Below, in pieces: positions 1 through 7,125 of a stretch of DNA of 64,000 nucleotides. Within the stretch, counting starts at the first letter, position 1. Every line of letters begins with the position of its first letter. The translations under genes and the position numbers were made by a program. Location of the stretch: positions 1,226,672 to 1,290,671 of the forward strand of contig NZ_LMFI01000010.1 of the NCBI RefSeq assembly GCF_001426745.1, written 5' to 3'. The notes beneath the pieces are model-generated. The model saw only the letters and a list, made by a program, of their open reading frames with translations, had not been told where the DNA came from and searched no databases. The stretch comes from Nocardioides sp. Root140. GTDB lineage: Bacteria > Actinomycetota > Actinomycetes > Propionibacteriales > Nocardioidaceae.

Positions 1-317
1 GGGATGCCGTTGGTGGAGGCGGTCTGGACGATCTTGTCGCCGGACCCGCGGGGCACGCCGAGGCCGATCTCGCCGGGCTGGGAGTAGCTGGCCGGGTCCT
101 CGATCGCCTGCGACGGCACGGTGACGGCGCCCTCGTCGCTGGTGGACGGGGCCGCAACGCTGGCCGCGCCGGTACCGGCGCTGACGAGACTCGCCGTCCA
201 CGCCGCCGACACGACACCGAGGACCACGAGAGCGGCGCCCCGATCTGCGTGGCGTCGTGCCCGTCGAGTGATGGTGCGTGCTCCGGACCGACGAGGTCCT
301 TGGATGTGCCTGCTCAT
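1..317 (-). CDS. Secreted protein, N-terminal part only (possibly a lytic transglycosylase)
   Basis: The gene runs off the left edge, so only about 105 N-terminal residues are visible. The ATG at 317 follows an AAGGGA ribosome site 6 nt upstream. The protein opens with a very basic stretch (many Arg and His), then a hydrophobic segment around residues 28-45 ending in small residues, which is a signal peptide. A low-complexity region rich in Ser, Ala and Pro follows, and the visible part ends in ASTNGIP. This N-terminus resembles secreted lytic murein transglycosylases of Nocardioides as I remember them, but the catalytic domain lies outside the window, so the enzyme call is weak. A GC-rich dyad lies about 80 nt upstream (394-409). 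Confidence 0.6.
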   Translation of the reverse strand, partial: MSRHIQGPRRSGARTITRRARRHADRGAALVVLGVVSAAWTASLVSAGTGAASVAAPSTSDEGAVTVPSQAIEDPASYSQPGEIGLGVPRGSGDKIVQTASTNGI

Positions 318-425
318 AGTTGCTTCCCTTTCGCTGCCGCACTCTCAGCGTCACGGAAGTGTGGTGTGAGCCACATCGCTCGGGAGGAGGAGATCCCTCA
401 CCCGAAGAGGCAGGGCCGGCGCCGG

Positions 426-1589
426 TCAGCTGACGGTCGTGCCCGCCACGCACGCGATCGCCTGGGCCCGGTTGGCCACGCCCAGCTTGCGCAGGATCTG
501 CTTGACGTGGGACTTCACCGTGTCCTCGGTGATCACCAGGCGTGAGCCGATCGCTCGATTGCTGGAGCCCTCGACGATCAGGTGCAGGACCTCGACCTCG
601 CGGGTGGTCAGCTCGGAAAGGACCTCCGGAGCAGCCGGCAGTCTGCCACTGACTCCCAGCAGGTCGGTGCCCGGGGCAGGGTCCATCGTGTCGAGTGCGG
701 ACCCCAGCACCGACTCGACCTGCGCGCGCTGGTCCCGGACCCGCTCGAGCAGCACGAGCCGTTCGTGGATCCGGGTGAGCCCCTCGGCAAAGGCCCACAG
801 GACGTCACGATCGACCTGGTCCACGCGCCGCGACGTGGGGAAGTGGTCGGCATGGAGGAATCCGCCGACCGACCCCGCAGCCATCAAAGGAGCCACCACG
901 TAGGAGGTCGACTGCCCCGACTCGATGATGATCTGGCGGTGCACGGTCGCGCTTCCGGTGTCGTAGACCGCTGCCGGCCGACGTTCCGTCAGCAGCAGGG
1001 TCTCGGGCGTGTCCCCGCGCAACGCGATACCGGTTCCGATCCACTCGGAGAACCACGACGAGTCGCTCTCGGTGAAGAACGCCGTGCTGGGCACCCACGA
1101 ACCGTGGTCGACCCGGGAGAGGACCACCCGCCCGAAGTCGCAGCGGTTGACGATCTCCTCGCAGACGGACTCGAGCATGTCGACCGAGTTCGGCAGGGTG
1201 CGCAACCGGGAGAGTCCGTCGCCGACCGACTCCAGGCGACGGGTGCTCGAGAGCAGCTCCTCCTGCTGGAGCTCGAGCACCAGCTGCTGCAGGTCCAGGG
1301 CCAGCAGGTAGAGTCGACGCGCGGTCAGCTCGTCGACGGGAGCCGACAACTCGGCCCGTTCGGTGCAGAAGCGGGCCAACCTGGACAGGCGCGCCGGCGA
1401 GGTCCGGTCGCACCCGGGGTCGGTGACACCGGGGTCGGGGACCATGGTGTCGGGGTCCGCGTGCAGTGCGTCGGTCAGGTCAGCACACAGCTCGGCAGCA
1501 CGCCGGCGGAGCCCGCGGTCGAAGTGCGTGTGCCCGCCGCGACGCGGCAGGGCGAAACTCACCGCTCGGGAACGGTCGCCCGGGATCAT
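426..1589 (-). CDS. GAF-LuxR transcriptional regulator, second of a tandem pair
   Basis: A 387-residue DNA-binding regulator. The C-terminal 65 residues are a LuxR/FixJ helix-turn-helix: LTTREVEVLHLIVEG, then the recognition part EDTVKSHVKQILRKLGV. The middle (about residues 130-270) resembles a GAF sensor domain. No receiver domain or phosphorylatable Asp is evident. The ATG overlaps the stop of the upstream paralogue by 4 nt (ATGA), so the two are translationally coupled. The two proteins share domain order and many positions in both the sensor and the HTH, which points to an old tandem duplication. Position beside the lipid operons suggests control of catabolic promoters (inference). The ligand is unknown. 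Confidence 0.88.
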   Translation of the reverse strand: MIPGDRSRAVSFALPRRGGHTHFDRGLRRRAAELCADLTDALHADPDTMVPDPGVTDPGCDRTSPARLSRLARFCTERAELSAPVDELTARRLYLLALDLQQLVLELQQEELLSSTRRLESVGDGLSRLRTLPNSVDMLESVCEEIVNRCDFGRVVLSRVDHGSWVPSTAFFTESDSSWFSEWIGTGIALRGDTPETLLLTERRPAAVYDTGSATVHRQIIIESGQSTSYVVAPLMAAGSVGGFLHADHFPTSRRVDQVDRDVLWAFAEGLTRIHERLVLLERVRDQRAQVESVLGSALDTMDPAPGTDLLGVSGRLPAAPEVLSELTTREVEVLHLIVEGSSNRAIGSRLVITEDTVKSHVKQILRKLGVANRAQAIACVAGTTVS

Positions 1590-2692
1590 CGGCGCTCACC
1601 TGCCGCGAGGTACTGGGCGATCGCCTGCGAACGATTGGTCGCCTTCATCTTGCGGAGGATGTGCTTGACGTGCGACTTCACCGTCGTCTCCGAGACTGTC
1701 AGGCGGTCGGCGATCTGGGCGTTGGTCGCCCCACCGATCAGGAGCGCGAACACCTCGCGCTCCCGCGTCGTGAACCGGTCCTCGATCCGGGCCGGCCCCA
1801 ACTCCCCGGTCGCGGGCGCGTTGCTCCTCGGACTGGGCACGGCGAGGGTCACCGGAGAGCTCGTCAGGTCCTCCACCGCCTGCTCGGCCGCAGCCAGGGC
1901 CGACTTGATGTGCTGCTTCTGGGCCATCAGCTTGTCGAGGAGGGCAAGTCGCTCGAGGATCAACCCGACTCCGTTGGCGAATGCCCGCACCGCGGCGACG
2001 TCGCTGTCGACGATGGAACGCCCCGAGGCGTCGGTGTCGACGTGGAGCAGCCCGAAGACCCGGTCTCCGGTCAGGATCGGGGCCACGATGTACGACGCAC
2101 TGCCGCCGACGTCGTGGAACGGCGCGAAGGTGCGCGACTGGACCGCGGTGTTGCGCACCAGCGCCGGTGCCCTGCGGCGCAGCGCCTCGGCCTCGACCAT
2201 GCCGCTGGCCAGTGCGATCCGGTTGCCGCGGAGCAACTCGGCCATGGCCTGGTTCTGGTCGCTCCCCGAGTCGGTGGCGTGCCAGGCGACGGGGAGCCAC
2301 GACGAGTCCTCGACCCGCGACACGAGCACCCGGTCGAAGTCGCACCCCCAGGCGAGCTCGGAAGCGGCCGAGCGCAGGACCTCATCGACGGTCCGCGCGT
2401 TCTGCAGCCGCTCGAGGGCTACGTTGACCCGCCGGGCAGCCAGAAGTGGCTGCGCCATCAGGTGCTGGACGGTGTCGGTGACTGCCGCGACCTCACCGGC
2501 CAAATCGGCCAACGACGTCGGGGCGTCCGTGGCCCAACGTTCCGCGGCCCTCTCCAGGACCTCGACGTCGGGTGAGCCCGGTGGCAGGTGCGAGACGTCG
2601 AGGAGGGAGCGGATCGTGGCCGAGAGTCGGACCCTGCGCTCGTCGATGTCCACCGGCGACAGCGCCGGAGGGGAGTCCGCAGTTCGTGCCAT
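1586..2692 (-). CDS. GAF-LuxR transcriptional regulator, first of a tandem pair
   Basis: A 368-residue paralogue of the next gene. I chose ATG 2692 because GAAGGG lies 8 nt upstream; the in-frame GTG at 2701 would abut that site. The GAF-like sensor lies in the middle (around residues 110-260) and the LuxR helix-turn-helix at the C-terminus (FTTREREVFALLIGG, then ETTVKSHVKHILRKM). It lacks a receiver domain, so it probably senses a small ligand rather than being phosphorylated (inference). It is divergent from the Mce-associated genes across a 228-nt region that contains TTAC repeats at 11-bp spacing and a TTGGGA/TCCCAA dyad. The pair may form a heterodimer or respond to different metabolites; sequence cannot decide. 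Confidence 0.88.
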   Translation of the reverse strand: MARTADSPPALSPVDIDERRVRLSATIRSLLDVSHLPPGSPDVEVLERAAERWATDAPTSLADLAGEVAAVTDTVQHLMAQPLLAARRVNVALERLQNARTVDEVLRSAASELAWGCDFDRVLVSRVEDSSWLPVAWHATDSGSDQNQAMAELLRGNRIALASGMVEAEALRRRAPALVRNTAVQSRTFAPFHDVGGSASYIVAPILTGDRVFGLLHVDTDASGRSIVDSDVAAVRAFANGVGLILERLALLDKLMAQKQHIKSALAAAEQAVEDLTSSPVTLAVPSPRSNAPATGELGPARIEDRFTTREREVFALLIGGATNAQIADRLTVSETTVKSHVKHILRKMKATNRSQAIAQYLAAGERR

Positions 2693-2719
2693 GAGTCGCA
2701 CCCTTCGAGGCCACTGAAG

Positions 2720-2745
2720 TTACTTACCGTTTACTTTCTGTTTAC
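2720..2745 (+). promoter_or_regulatory. Three TTAC repeats phased at 11 bp
   Basis: TTAC occurs at 2720, 2731 and 2742, exactly 11 bp apart, with an extra copy at 2724. The repeats lie 28-53 nt upstream of the first LuxR start, in the divergent region shared with the Mce-associated genes. The same 11-bp phasing recurs at 5061-5075. Repeats on one face of the helix suggest cooperative binding by a dimeric regulator (inference). Confidence 0.45.
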
Positions 2746-2796
2746 AGTTTCAGTGAGGAAGGTCATACTGTCAACCAGTAAAGGCGCCAAAACCCG

Positions 2797-2836
2797 ACAC
2801 TAGGTTACGTCGGCGAAGATTGGGAATCTCTCCCAA
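2797..2836 (-). promoter_or_regulatory. TTGGGA-N5-TCCCAA dyad and possible -10 box
   Basis: A perfect inverted repeat, TTGGGA (2820-2825) and TCCCAA (2831-2836), is centred in the divergent LuxR/Mce-associated region. Read on the minus strand, TTTGGGAGAGA is followed 24 nt later by TAGTGT (2802-2797), which fits an actinobacterial -10 box for the LuxR pair. The arrangement resembles the G-tract promoters found elsewhere in the window, though the dyad sequence is only partly similar. Confidence 0.35.
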
Positions 2837-2920
2837 ATGGTTAGCCCCGTATTTACTTACAGGGTCGCCCAGCCGCCCCGAACGACGTTGGGCGGCGTGA
2901 TCAAGGAGCCGAGGAGTCAG

Positions 2921-3532
2921 ATGTCTGTCCCGCCAGATCCGGGGTTCGTAGAGCACAACGACCCACCACAGCCCGAAGTCACGGCCGACGAGAAGGACTT
3001 GTCCCTATCCGGCCTCTCCCGGGTGGACGTACGTCGAGCGGTCGGACTCACCCTCACCGCTCTGCTGGTCGTGGGCGTGCTGGCCAGCGCCTTGCTCGCC
3101 TGGCAGGCCCGGGGTGAGGAGACCTCGCCGACGGACGGCCGCGCGGCCGGACGCGACGCCGCCGTCCAGGCCGCGACCGACGGGTTGAAGGCCTTCCACA
3201 CGATCGACTACCGCGACCTCGACGGGTTGATCGACACGTGGTCCGACGTCACCGCCGGGCAGCTGCACGCGATGGTCGGCAAGGGCGAGAAGGCCGTGTT
3301 GCGCGACCTGAAGAGGTCCCGCACGGTGTCCACCACCGAGATCGGGCGCATCGCCCTCAGCTCGTACGACGCCGACGCGGGCGAGGCACGTGCGGTGGCC
3401 CTCGTCACGATCCAAACGAAGAAGAAGGGCACCGAGAAGACCACACGGGTCACCGAGTTCCTGTGCTTCGTGGAGCGTGGATCCGACGGCTGGAAGCTGT
3501 CGGCGATGCAGAGGCTGGGAGGTCAGTCGTGA
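2921..3532 (+). CDS. Mce-associated membrane protein
   Basis: A 203-residue protein. ATG 2921 follows an AAGGAGCCGAGGAG ribosome site, so the longer upstream frame is not used. After a Pro- and acid-rich cytoplasmic N-terminus (about 50 residues) comes one transmembrane helix (LTLTALLVVGVLASALLAW, about residues 62-80). A small extracytoplasmic alpha+beta domain of the NTF2-like Mce-associated type follows. In mycobacteria such proteins accompany mce operons and are thought to stabilise the transporter (family knowledge). Here the gene lies about 11 kb from the mce operon and on the opposite strand. It is coupled to a second member by a GTGA overlap. Confidence 0.8.
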   Translation: MSVPPDPGFVEHNDPPQPEVTADEKDLSLSGLSRVDVRRAVGLTLTALLVVGVLASALLAWQARGEETSPTDGRAAGRDAAVQAATDGLKAFHTIDYRDLDGLIDTWSDVTAGQLHAMVGKGEKAVLRDLKRSRTVSTTEIGRIALSSYDADAGEARAVALVTIQTKKKGTEKTTRVTEFLCFVERGSDGWKLSAMQRLGGQS

Positions 3533-4041
3533 GGTTCCGGCCCCCGCAGTCGACAGGCGCCCTCGCCGTCCTCGCCATCCTCGTCCTCCTGGTCACCGGG
3601 CTCGGGGTGGCCCTCGCGGTCAGGGGAGGTGACGATCCCGAGTCGGTGGAGAACGTGGCGTTCCTCGACGACGGGACGACCGAGCTCGTGATCCAGGACG
3701 TCGAGCAGCTCGTGAAACAGGTCTTCTCGATCGACCCCAAGCGCGTGCGCACCACGCGTCGCGCAGCCGAGGCTGCACTCGTTGACGAGGCGATCAACGA
3801 GTACGACCGCCTCTACAAGCCCTTCCTGGCCCAGGCCAGGAAGGGCGGACTCAGTCTCACCACCACCCCTCGCGCCATCGGGGTCGTGGAACTCACCGGT
3901 GACGACGGGCGCCTGCTCGTGCTGGCCGAGCAGACGGCCACCTCGCCGGACGGCCGGAGCACGACAGGCGAGGCCCGCTTCGAGCTCGACGTCGTCCAGC
4001 AGGGTGGAACGTGGAAGGTCTCCGGGATCGAGCTGCTGTGA
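3529..4041 (+). CDS. Mce-associated membrane protein, second copy
   Basis: A 170-residue protein. GTG 3529 overlaps the previous stop (GTGA), which fixes the start. It has a short basic N-terminus, one transmembrane helix (ALAVLAILVLLVTGLGVALAV, residues 11-31) and an extracytoplasmic domain ending in a strand (GGTWKVSGIELL) that parallels the end of its neighbour (DGWKLSAMQRLGG). The two are diverged paralogues with the same topology and probably form one complex with the Mce system (inference). The gene ends 5 nt before the stop of the convergent flavoprotein gene. Confidence 0.78.
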   Translation: MRFRPPQSTGALAVLAILVLLVTGLGVALAVRGGDDPESVENVAFLDDGTTELVIQDVEQLVKQVFSIDPKRVRTTRRAAEAALVDEAINEYDRLYKPFLAQARKGGLSLTTTPRAIGVVELTGDDGRLLVLAEQTATSPDGRSTTGEARFELDVVQQGGTWKVSGIELL

Positions 4042-4046
4042 GGGGG

Positions 4047-4973
4047 TCAGCCCGCACCGAGGGCCGACAGCCCGATCAGCGCCTCGTCGTACTCCCGGCG
4101 CACCCGAGCCACCAGCTCGTCGACGGCAACGACCTCACGGATGCTGGTGACTCCGTGTCCCGCACTCCACACACTAGGGTCGGCCACGAGCCGTTCCTGC
4201 TGGAAGTCACCTGCGCTCACCGGCCCGGCCTCACGGCCTTCCAGCCACTGGGCGAGCAGGCTGGCCGGGAGTCCGCCCACCTGGTCGCTGAGCCGGACGT
4301 CGTCCATGCTCGCCTCCACGACGGCGGAGCGGTACTCCTGCGACGCGAGGCTCTCACGGGTGGCGATGAACGGGGTGCCCATGTAGGCGAGGTCGGCACC
4401 GAGCACCCGGGCGGCGAGCAGCGCCACGCCGTCCGAGACCCCACCCGCAAGGACCACCGTTCCGGCGAAGAACTCACGCACGGCGCGCACGAAGGCGAAG
4501 GGATTGGCCGCGCCGGTCTGGCCCCCGGCGCCAGCCGAGAGCAGCACGAGCCCGTCCACACCGGCGTCGGCAGCCTTGCGGGCCTGGGCCAGCGTGGCGA
4601 CATCCGCATAGACCTGACATCCCGAGGCGTGCAGGGTCTCGAGCACCGGGGTCGGCGAGCCGACACTCGTGATCACGAGCTCGATTCCGTGCTCCACCAG
4701 GCAGGCGGTGTCCTCGTGAAGGCGAGCGTTGGTCCGATGCACGACGAGGTTCGGGGCGATGGGTGCCGCCGGGGCGTCAGCCAGGTCGCGCCTCATGCCG
4801 GACAGCCACGTGTCCAGCTCCGCCACGTCGCGGGCGTTGTGCGTCGGGAAGGACCCGATCACGCCGTTGCGGCACGCCGAGACGACCAGCTCGGGGCCGG
4901 AGACCCCGGTCATCGGGGCGGCGACCAGGGGGACGGTCAGACGACGTCCGAAGTCGGTGGTGGCGGTGCTCAT
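4047..4973 (-). CDS. Nitronate monooxygenase-like flavoprotein (NPD family)
   Basis: A 309-residue TIM-barrel FMN enzyme of the 2-nitropropane dioxygenase/enoyl-reductase family. ATG 4973 follows GGAGGT with 6-nt spacing; the frame extends further upstream but without a ribosome site. The N-terminal LTVPLVAAPMTGVSGPELV segment is the usual barrel start, and GVDGLVLLSAGAGGQTG plus VVLAGGVSDGVAL are FMN-phosphate loops. The loop reads GGQTG where class I nitronate monooxygenases have GGHxG, so the catalytic His is not in its usual place. Nitronate oxidation is therefore doubtful. A role as a flavin-dependent oxidase or reductase on an acyl-CoA is possible given the neighbours (inference). Confidence 0.8.
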   Translation of the reverse strand: MSTATTDFGRRLTVPLVAAPMTGVSGPELVVSACRNGVIGSFPTHNARDVAELDTWLSGMRRDLADAPAAPIAPNLVVHRTNARLHEDTACLVEHGIELVITSVGSPTPVLETLHASGCQVYADVATLAQARKAADAGVDGLVLLSAGAGGQTGAANPFAFVRAVREFFAGTVVLAGGVSDGVALLAARVLGADLAYMGTPFIATRESLASQEYRSAVVEASMDDVRLSDQVGGLPASLLAQWLEGREAGPVSAGDFQQERLVADPSVWSAGHGVTSIREVVAVDELVARVRREYDEALIGLSALGAG

Positions 4974-5046
4974 GCGGACCTCCAGGCAGCAGAAGTAAAT
5001 GGTGGGCGGCATGACAGTAGGAGCCTCGCCGTACCGTTGATTCCCC

Positions 5047-5075
5047 ATCCTAACCGAAAAGTAAATCTTGAGTAA
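5047..5075. promoter_or_regulatory. Divergent promoter with phased GTAA repeats
   Basis: GTAA occurs at 5061 and 5072, again 11 bp apart, between the flavoprotein gene (minus) and the TetR gene (plus). On the minus strand TAGGAT (5052-5047) is a reasonable -10 box, and the 5072 repeat would fall on its -35 position, so a bound protein would block that promoter. The neighbouring TetR protein or the LuxR pair are the likely binders (inference). Confidence 0.4.
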
Positions 5076-5128
5076 CCTCACGATCATCTGTTTGGATGGT
5101 TGCGGAGCATGATCAGGGGAGACCGGAG

Positions 5129-6325
5129 ATGGTAGTGACAGCACGGCCGGCGCCGGCCGCACCTCGACGACGTCCTCGAGACCGCAAGCAGCAGATCATC
5201 GCCGCAGCGGGCGACCTCTTCTACCGCCACGGCTACGCCAACGTGAGCACCGGCCAGATCGCGGAGTCCGTCGGCATCACGGCCGGGGCCCTCTACCGCC
5301 ACTTCTCGAGCAAGCAGGACCTGCTGGCCCACGCACTGACCGACGCGTTCGAACGCGGCACGGACGCCGTCGGGGATGGCGAGCCACCGCCCCTCGAGGA
5401 CATGGTCGCCGAACTCGCCACGACGGCCGGCGTACGCCGCGACCTGGGCGTTCTGTGGAGCAGGGAGACCCGACACCTCGAGAGCGGGCGCCGAGCAGAG
5501 GTGCGGGCGCGCTTCTTCGCGTTCGTGGCGCGGTTCGCCGCACAGCTGCACGCCAGGCGGCCGGAGATCTCGCTCGATGACGCGGACCTGCTCTCCTGGT
5601 GCGTCCTCGCGGTGCTGACCAGCCCCTCGTACCACCGCACCCCGATGTCGGAGAGCGGGGTCAAGGACCTCCTGCAGCGCAGCGCCCTGGCGGTCGCGTC
5701 CGCGCCGATCCAATCCACGCCCATCGACTCGGCCACAGCGGGCGCCAGGGTGCGAACCGGCCTGCAGCCCCACTCGCGCAAGGAGGCGATCCTCGCAGTC
5801 GCCACCCGGCTCTTCAACGAGAACGGCTACCAATCGGTGACCATGGACGACATCGGCGCCGAGGTCGGCATCACGAGCACGGCCGTCTACAAGTACTACC
5901 CGAGCAAGGCCGACCTGCTCTCGGCGACCATCGCCCGCGCCTCCGTGCCCCTGCAGCTGGGCCTGAACAATGCCCTGGCCGCGGCCTCGACCCCCGAGGA
6001 AGCGCTGCACAAGGCCCTGGCCGCGTACGTCGACTTCGCCATGGTCCACCACGACCTGCTCGGCATCCTCGTCTCCGAGGTGGGCAACCTCCCGAGCGAC
6101 CATCGCCACGACGTGCGCCGGTCTCAGCACGACTACGTCGCGGAGTGGGTGCGCCTGCTCACCGAGACCCGGCCCGAGCTCAGCACGCCCCAGGCCCGCT
6201 ACCTCATCCAGGCGATGCTCACCGTGGTCATCGACACCTGCCGCACCCAACACCTCAGGGAACGGCCGAGCCTTCCCGAGGACCTGCGCCTGGTCACCAC
6301 GCGAATCCTCGCCGTCGAGCTCTGA
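5129..6325 (+). CDS. Tandem TetR-type regulator with two DNA-binding modules
   Basis: A 398-residue protein carrying two complete TetR units in one chain. The first helix-turn-helix is near residues 25-65 (VSTGQIAESVGITAGALYRHF). The second is near residues 215-260 (VTMDDIGAEVGITSTAVYKYY). Each is followed by its own helical ligand domain. Start ATG 5129 is preferred because AGGGGA lies 8 nt upstream; ATG 5096 has no ribosome site. Single TetR proteins are about 200 residues and dimerise, so this fusion could be a pseudo-dimer. It is divergent from the flavoprotein gene and convergent with the carboxylase operon, and may control either (inference). Confidence 0.87.
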   Translation: MVVTARPAPAAPRRRPRDRKQQIIAAAGDLFYRHGYANVSTGQIAESVGITAGALYRHFSSKQDLLAHALTDAFERGTDAVGDGEPPPLEDMVAELATTAGVRRDLGVLWSRETRHLESGRRAEVRARFFAFVARFAAQLHARRPEISLDDADLLSWCVLAVLTSPSYHRTPMSESGVKDLLQRSALAVASAPIQSTPIDSATAGARVRTGLQPHSRKEAILAVATRLFNENGYQSVTMDDIGAEVGITSTAVYKYYPSKADLLSATIARASVPLQLGLNNALAAASTPEEALHKALAAYVDFAMVHHDLLGILVSEVGNLPSDHRHDVRRSQHDYVAEWVRLLTETRPELSTPQARYLIQAMLTVVIDTCRTQHLRERPSLPEDLRLVTTRILAVEL

Positions 6326-6357
6326 CGCCCTGTTCGTCCGGCCCGGGCACGCGGGGG

Positions 6358-7125
6358 TCAGCGTTCGCGGAAGCCCTCGAAGGACTTCTGCGCCGATTGG
6401 GAGCCCAGGACGGAGGCCTGGCTGAGGGCCTCGAGCTCGAGGGACGACTGCAGGGTCCCGCCCGTGCTGGCGTTGAGCAGCCGCTTGGTCATCGACATCG
6501 CCATCCGCGACTGGGCAGCGAGGCGGTGGGCGAGCCCGGTCGCGGTCGACAGGGACTCCTCGGCACTGGGGACCACGAAGTTGACCAAGCCCAGTCGCTC
6601 GGCCGTGCCGGCATCGATCTCGTCCGCGAGCAACATCAGCTCCTTCGCCTTCTGCATGCCCACGAGCCGCGGCAGCAGATAGGCACCACCGAAGTCGGGG
6701 ACCACACCGCGCCGCAGGAAGACCTGGCAGAAGCGGGCGTTCTCGGAGCACACGATGAGGTCGCACGAGAGGGCCAGGTTGAACGCGCCGCCGTAGGCGA
6801 TGCCGGCCACGCTGGCGACCACCGGCAGCGGACTGTTCCAGATGGTGAGGGCAGCACGCTGGTAGGAGCGCATGAAACGGATCATCGCGTCGTCGTCGCG
6901 GCTCAGTCCCGCCTCGAGGACTCCTTCCGCGTCGCCACCGGAGGAGAAGTGCTCGCCCTCGCCGGTCAGGACCATGGCGTGCACCCGGTCGTCCCGCTCC
7001 GCTGCCACCACCTCGTCGCACAGCTGCTCCGCCGTGGAGGCACCGATCGAGTTGATCCGCGAGGGTCCGGACATGGTGAGCACCCTCACCGGGCCGTCGT
7101 CACGGACCAGGATCTCGGTGCTCAT
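6358..7125 (-). CDS. Enoyl-CoA hydratase/isomerase family protein
   Basis: A 255-residue crotonase-fold protein. ATG 7125 overlaps the stop of the AtuA gene (ATGA). The oxyanion-hole segments are visible as EHFSSGGDAEGV (about residues 58-70) and AGIAYGGAFNLALSCDLIV (about 107-125). The catalytic loop reads RRGVVPDFGGAYLLPRLVG, with Asp where classic hydratases have Glu; that is common in isomerases and some hydratases. It is the last gene of the carboxylase operon. In Atu-type pathways a hydratase acts after the carboxylase on the glutaconyl-CoA product (family knowledge), and this gene could fill that role (inference). Confidence 0.85.
   Translation of the reverse strand: MSTEILVRDDGPVRVLTMSGPSRINSIGASTAEQLCDEVVAAERDDRVHAMVLTGEGEHFSSGGDAEGVLEAGLSRDDDAMIRFMRSYQRAALTIWNSPLPVVASVAGIAYGGAFNLALSCDLIVCSENARFCQVFLRRGVVPDFGGAYLLPRLVGMQKAKELMLLADEIDAGTAERLGLVNFVVPSAEESLSTATGLAHRLAAQSRMAMSMTKRLLNASTGGTLQSSLELEALSQASVLGSQSAQKSFEGFRER

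Noticed and set aside
582..2717. A 711-codon plus-strand frame opposite the LuxR pair
   Set aside because: The LuxR helix-turn-helix motifs on the minus strand are unmistakable; the plus frame has no domain.
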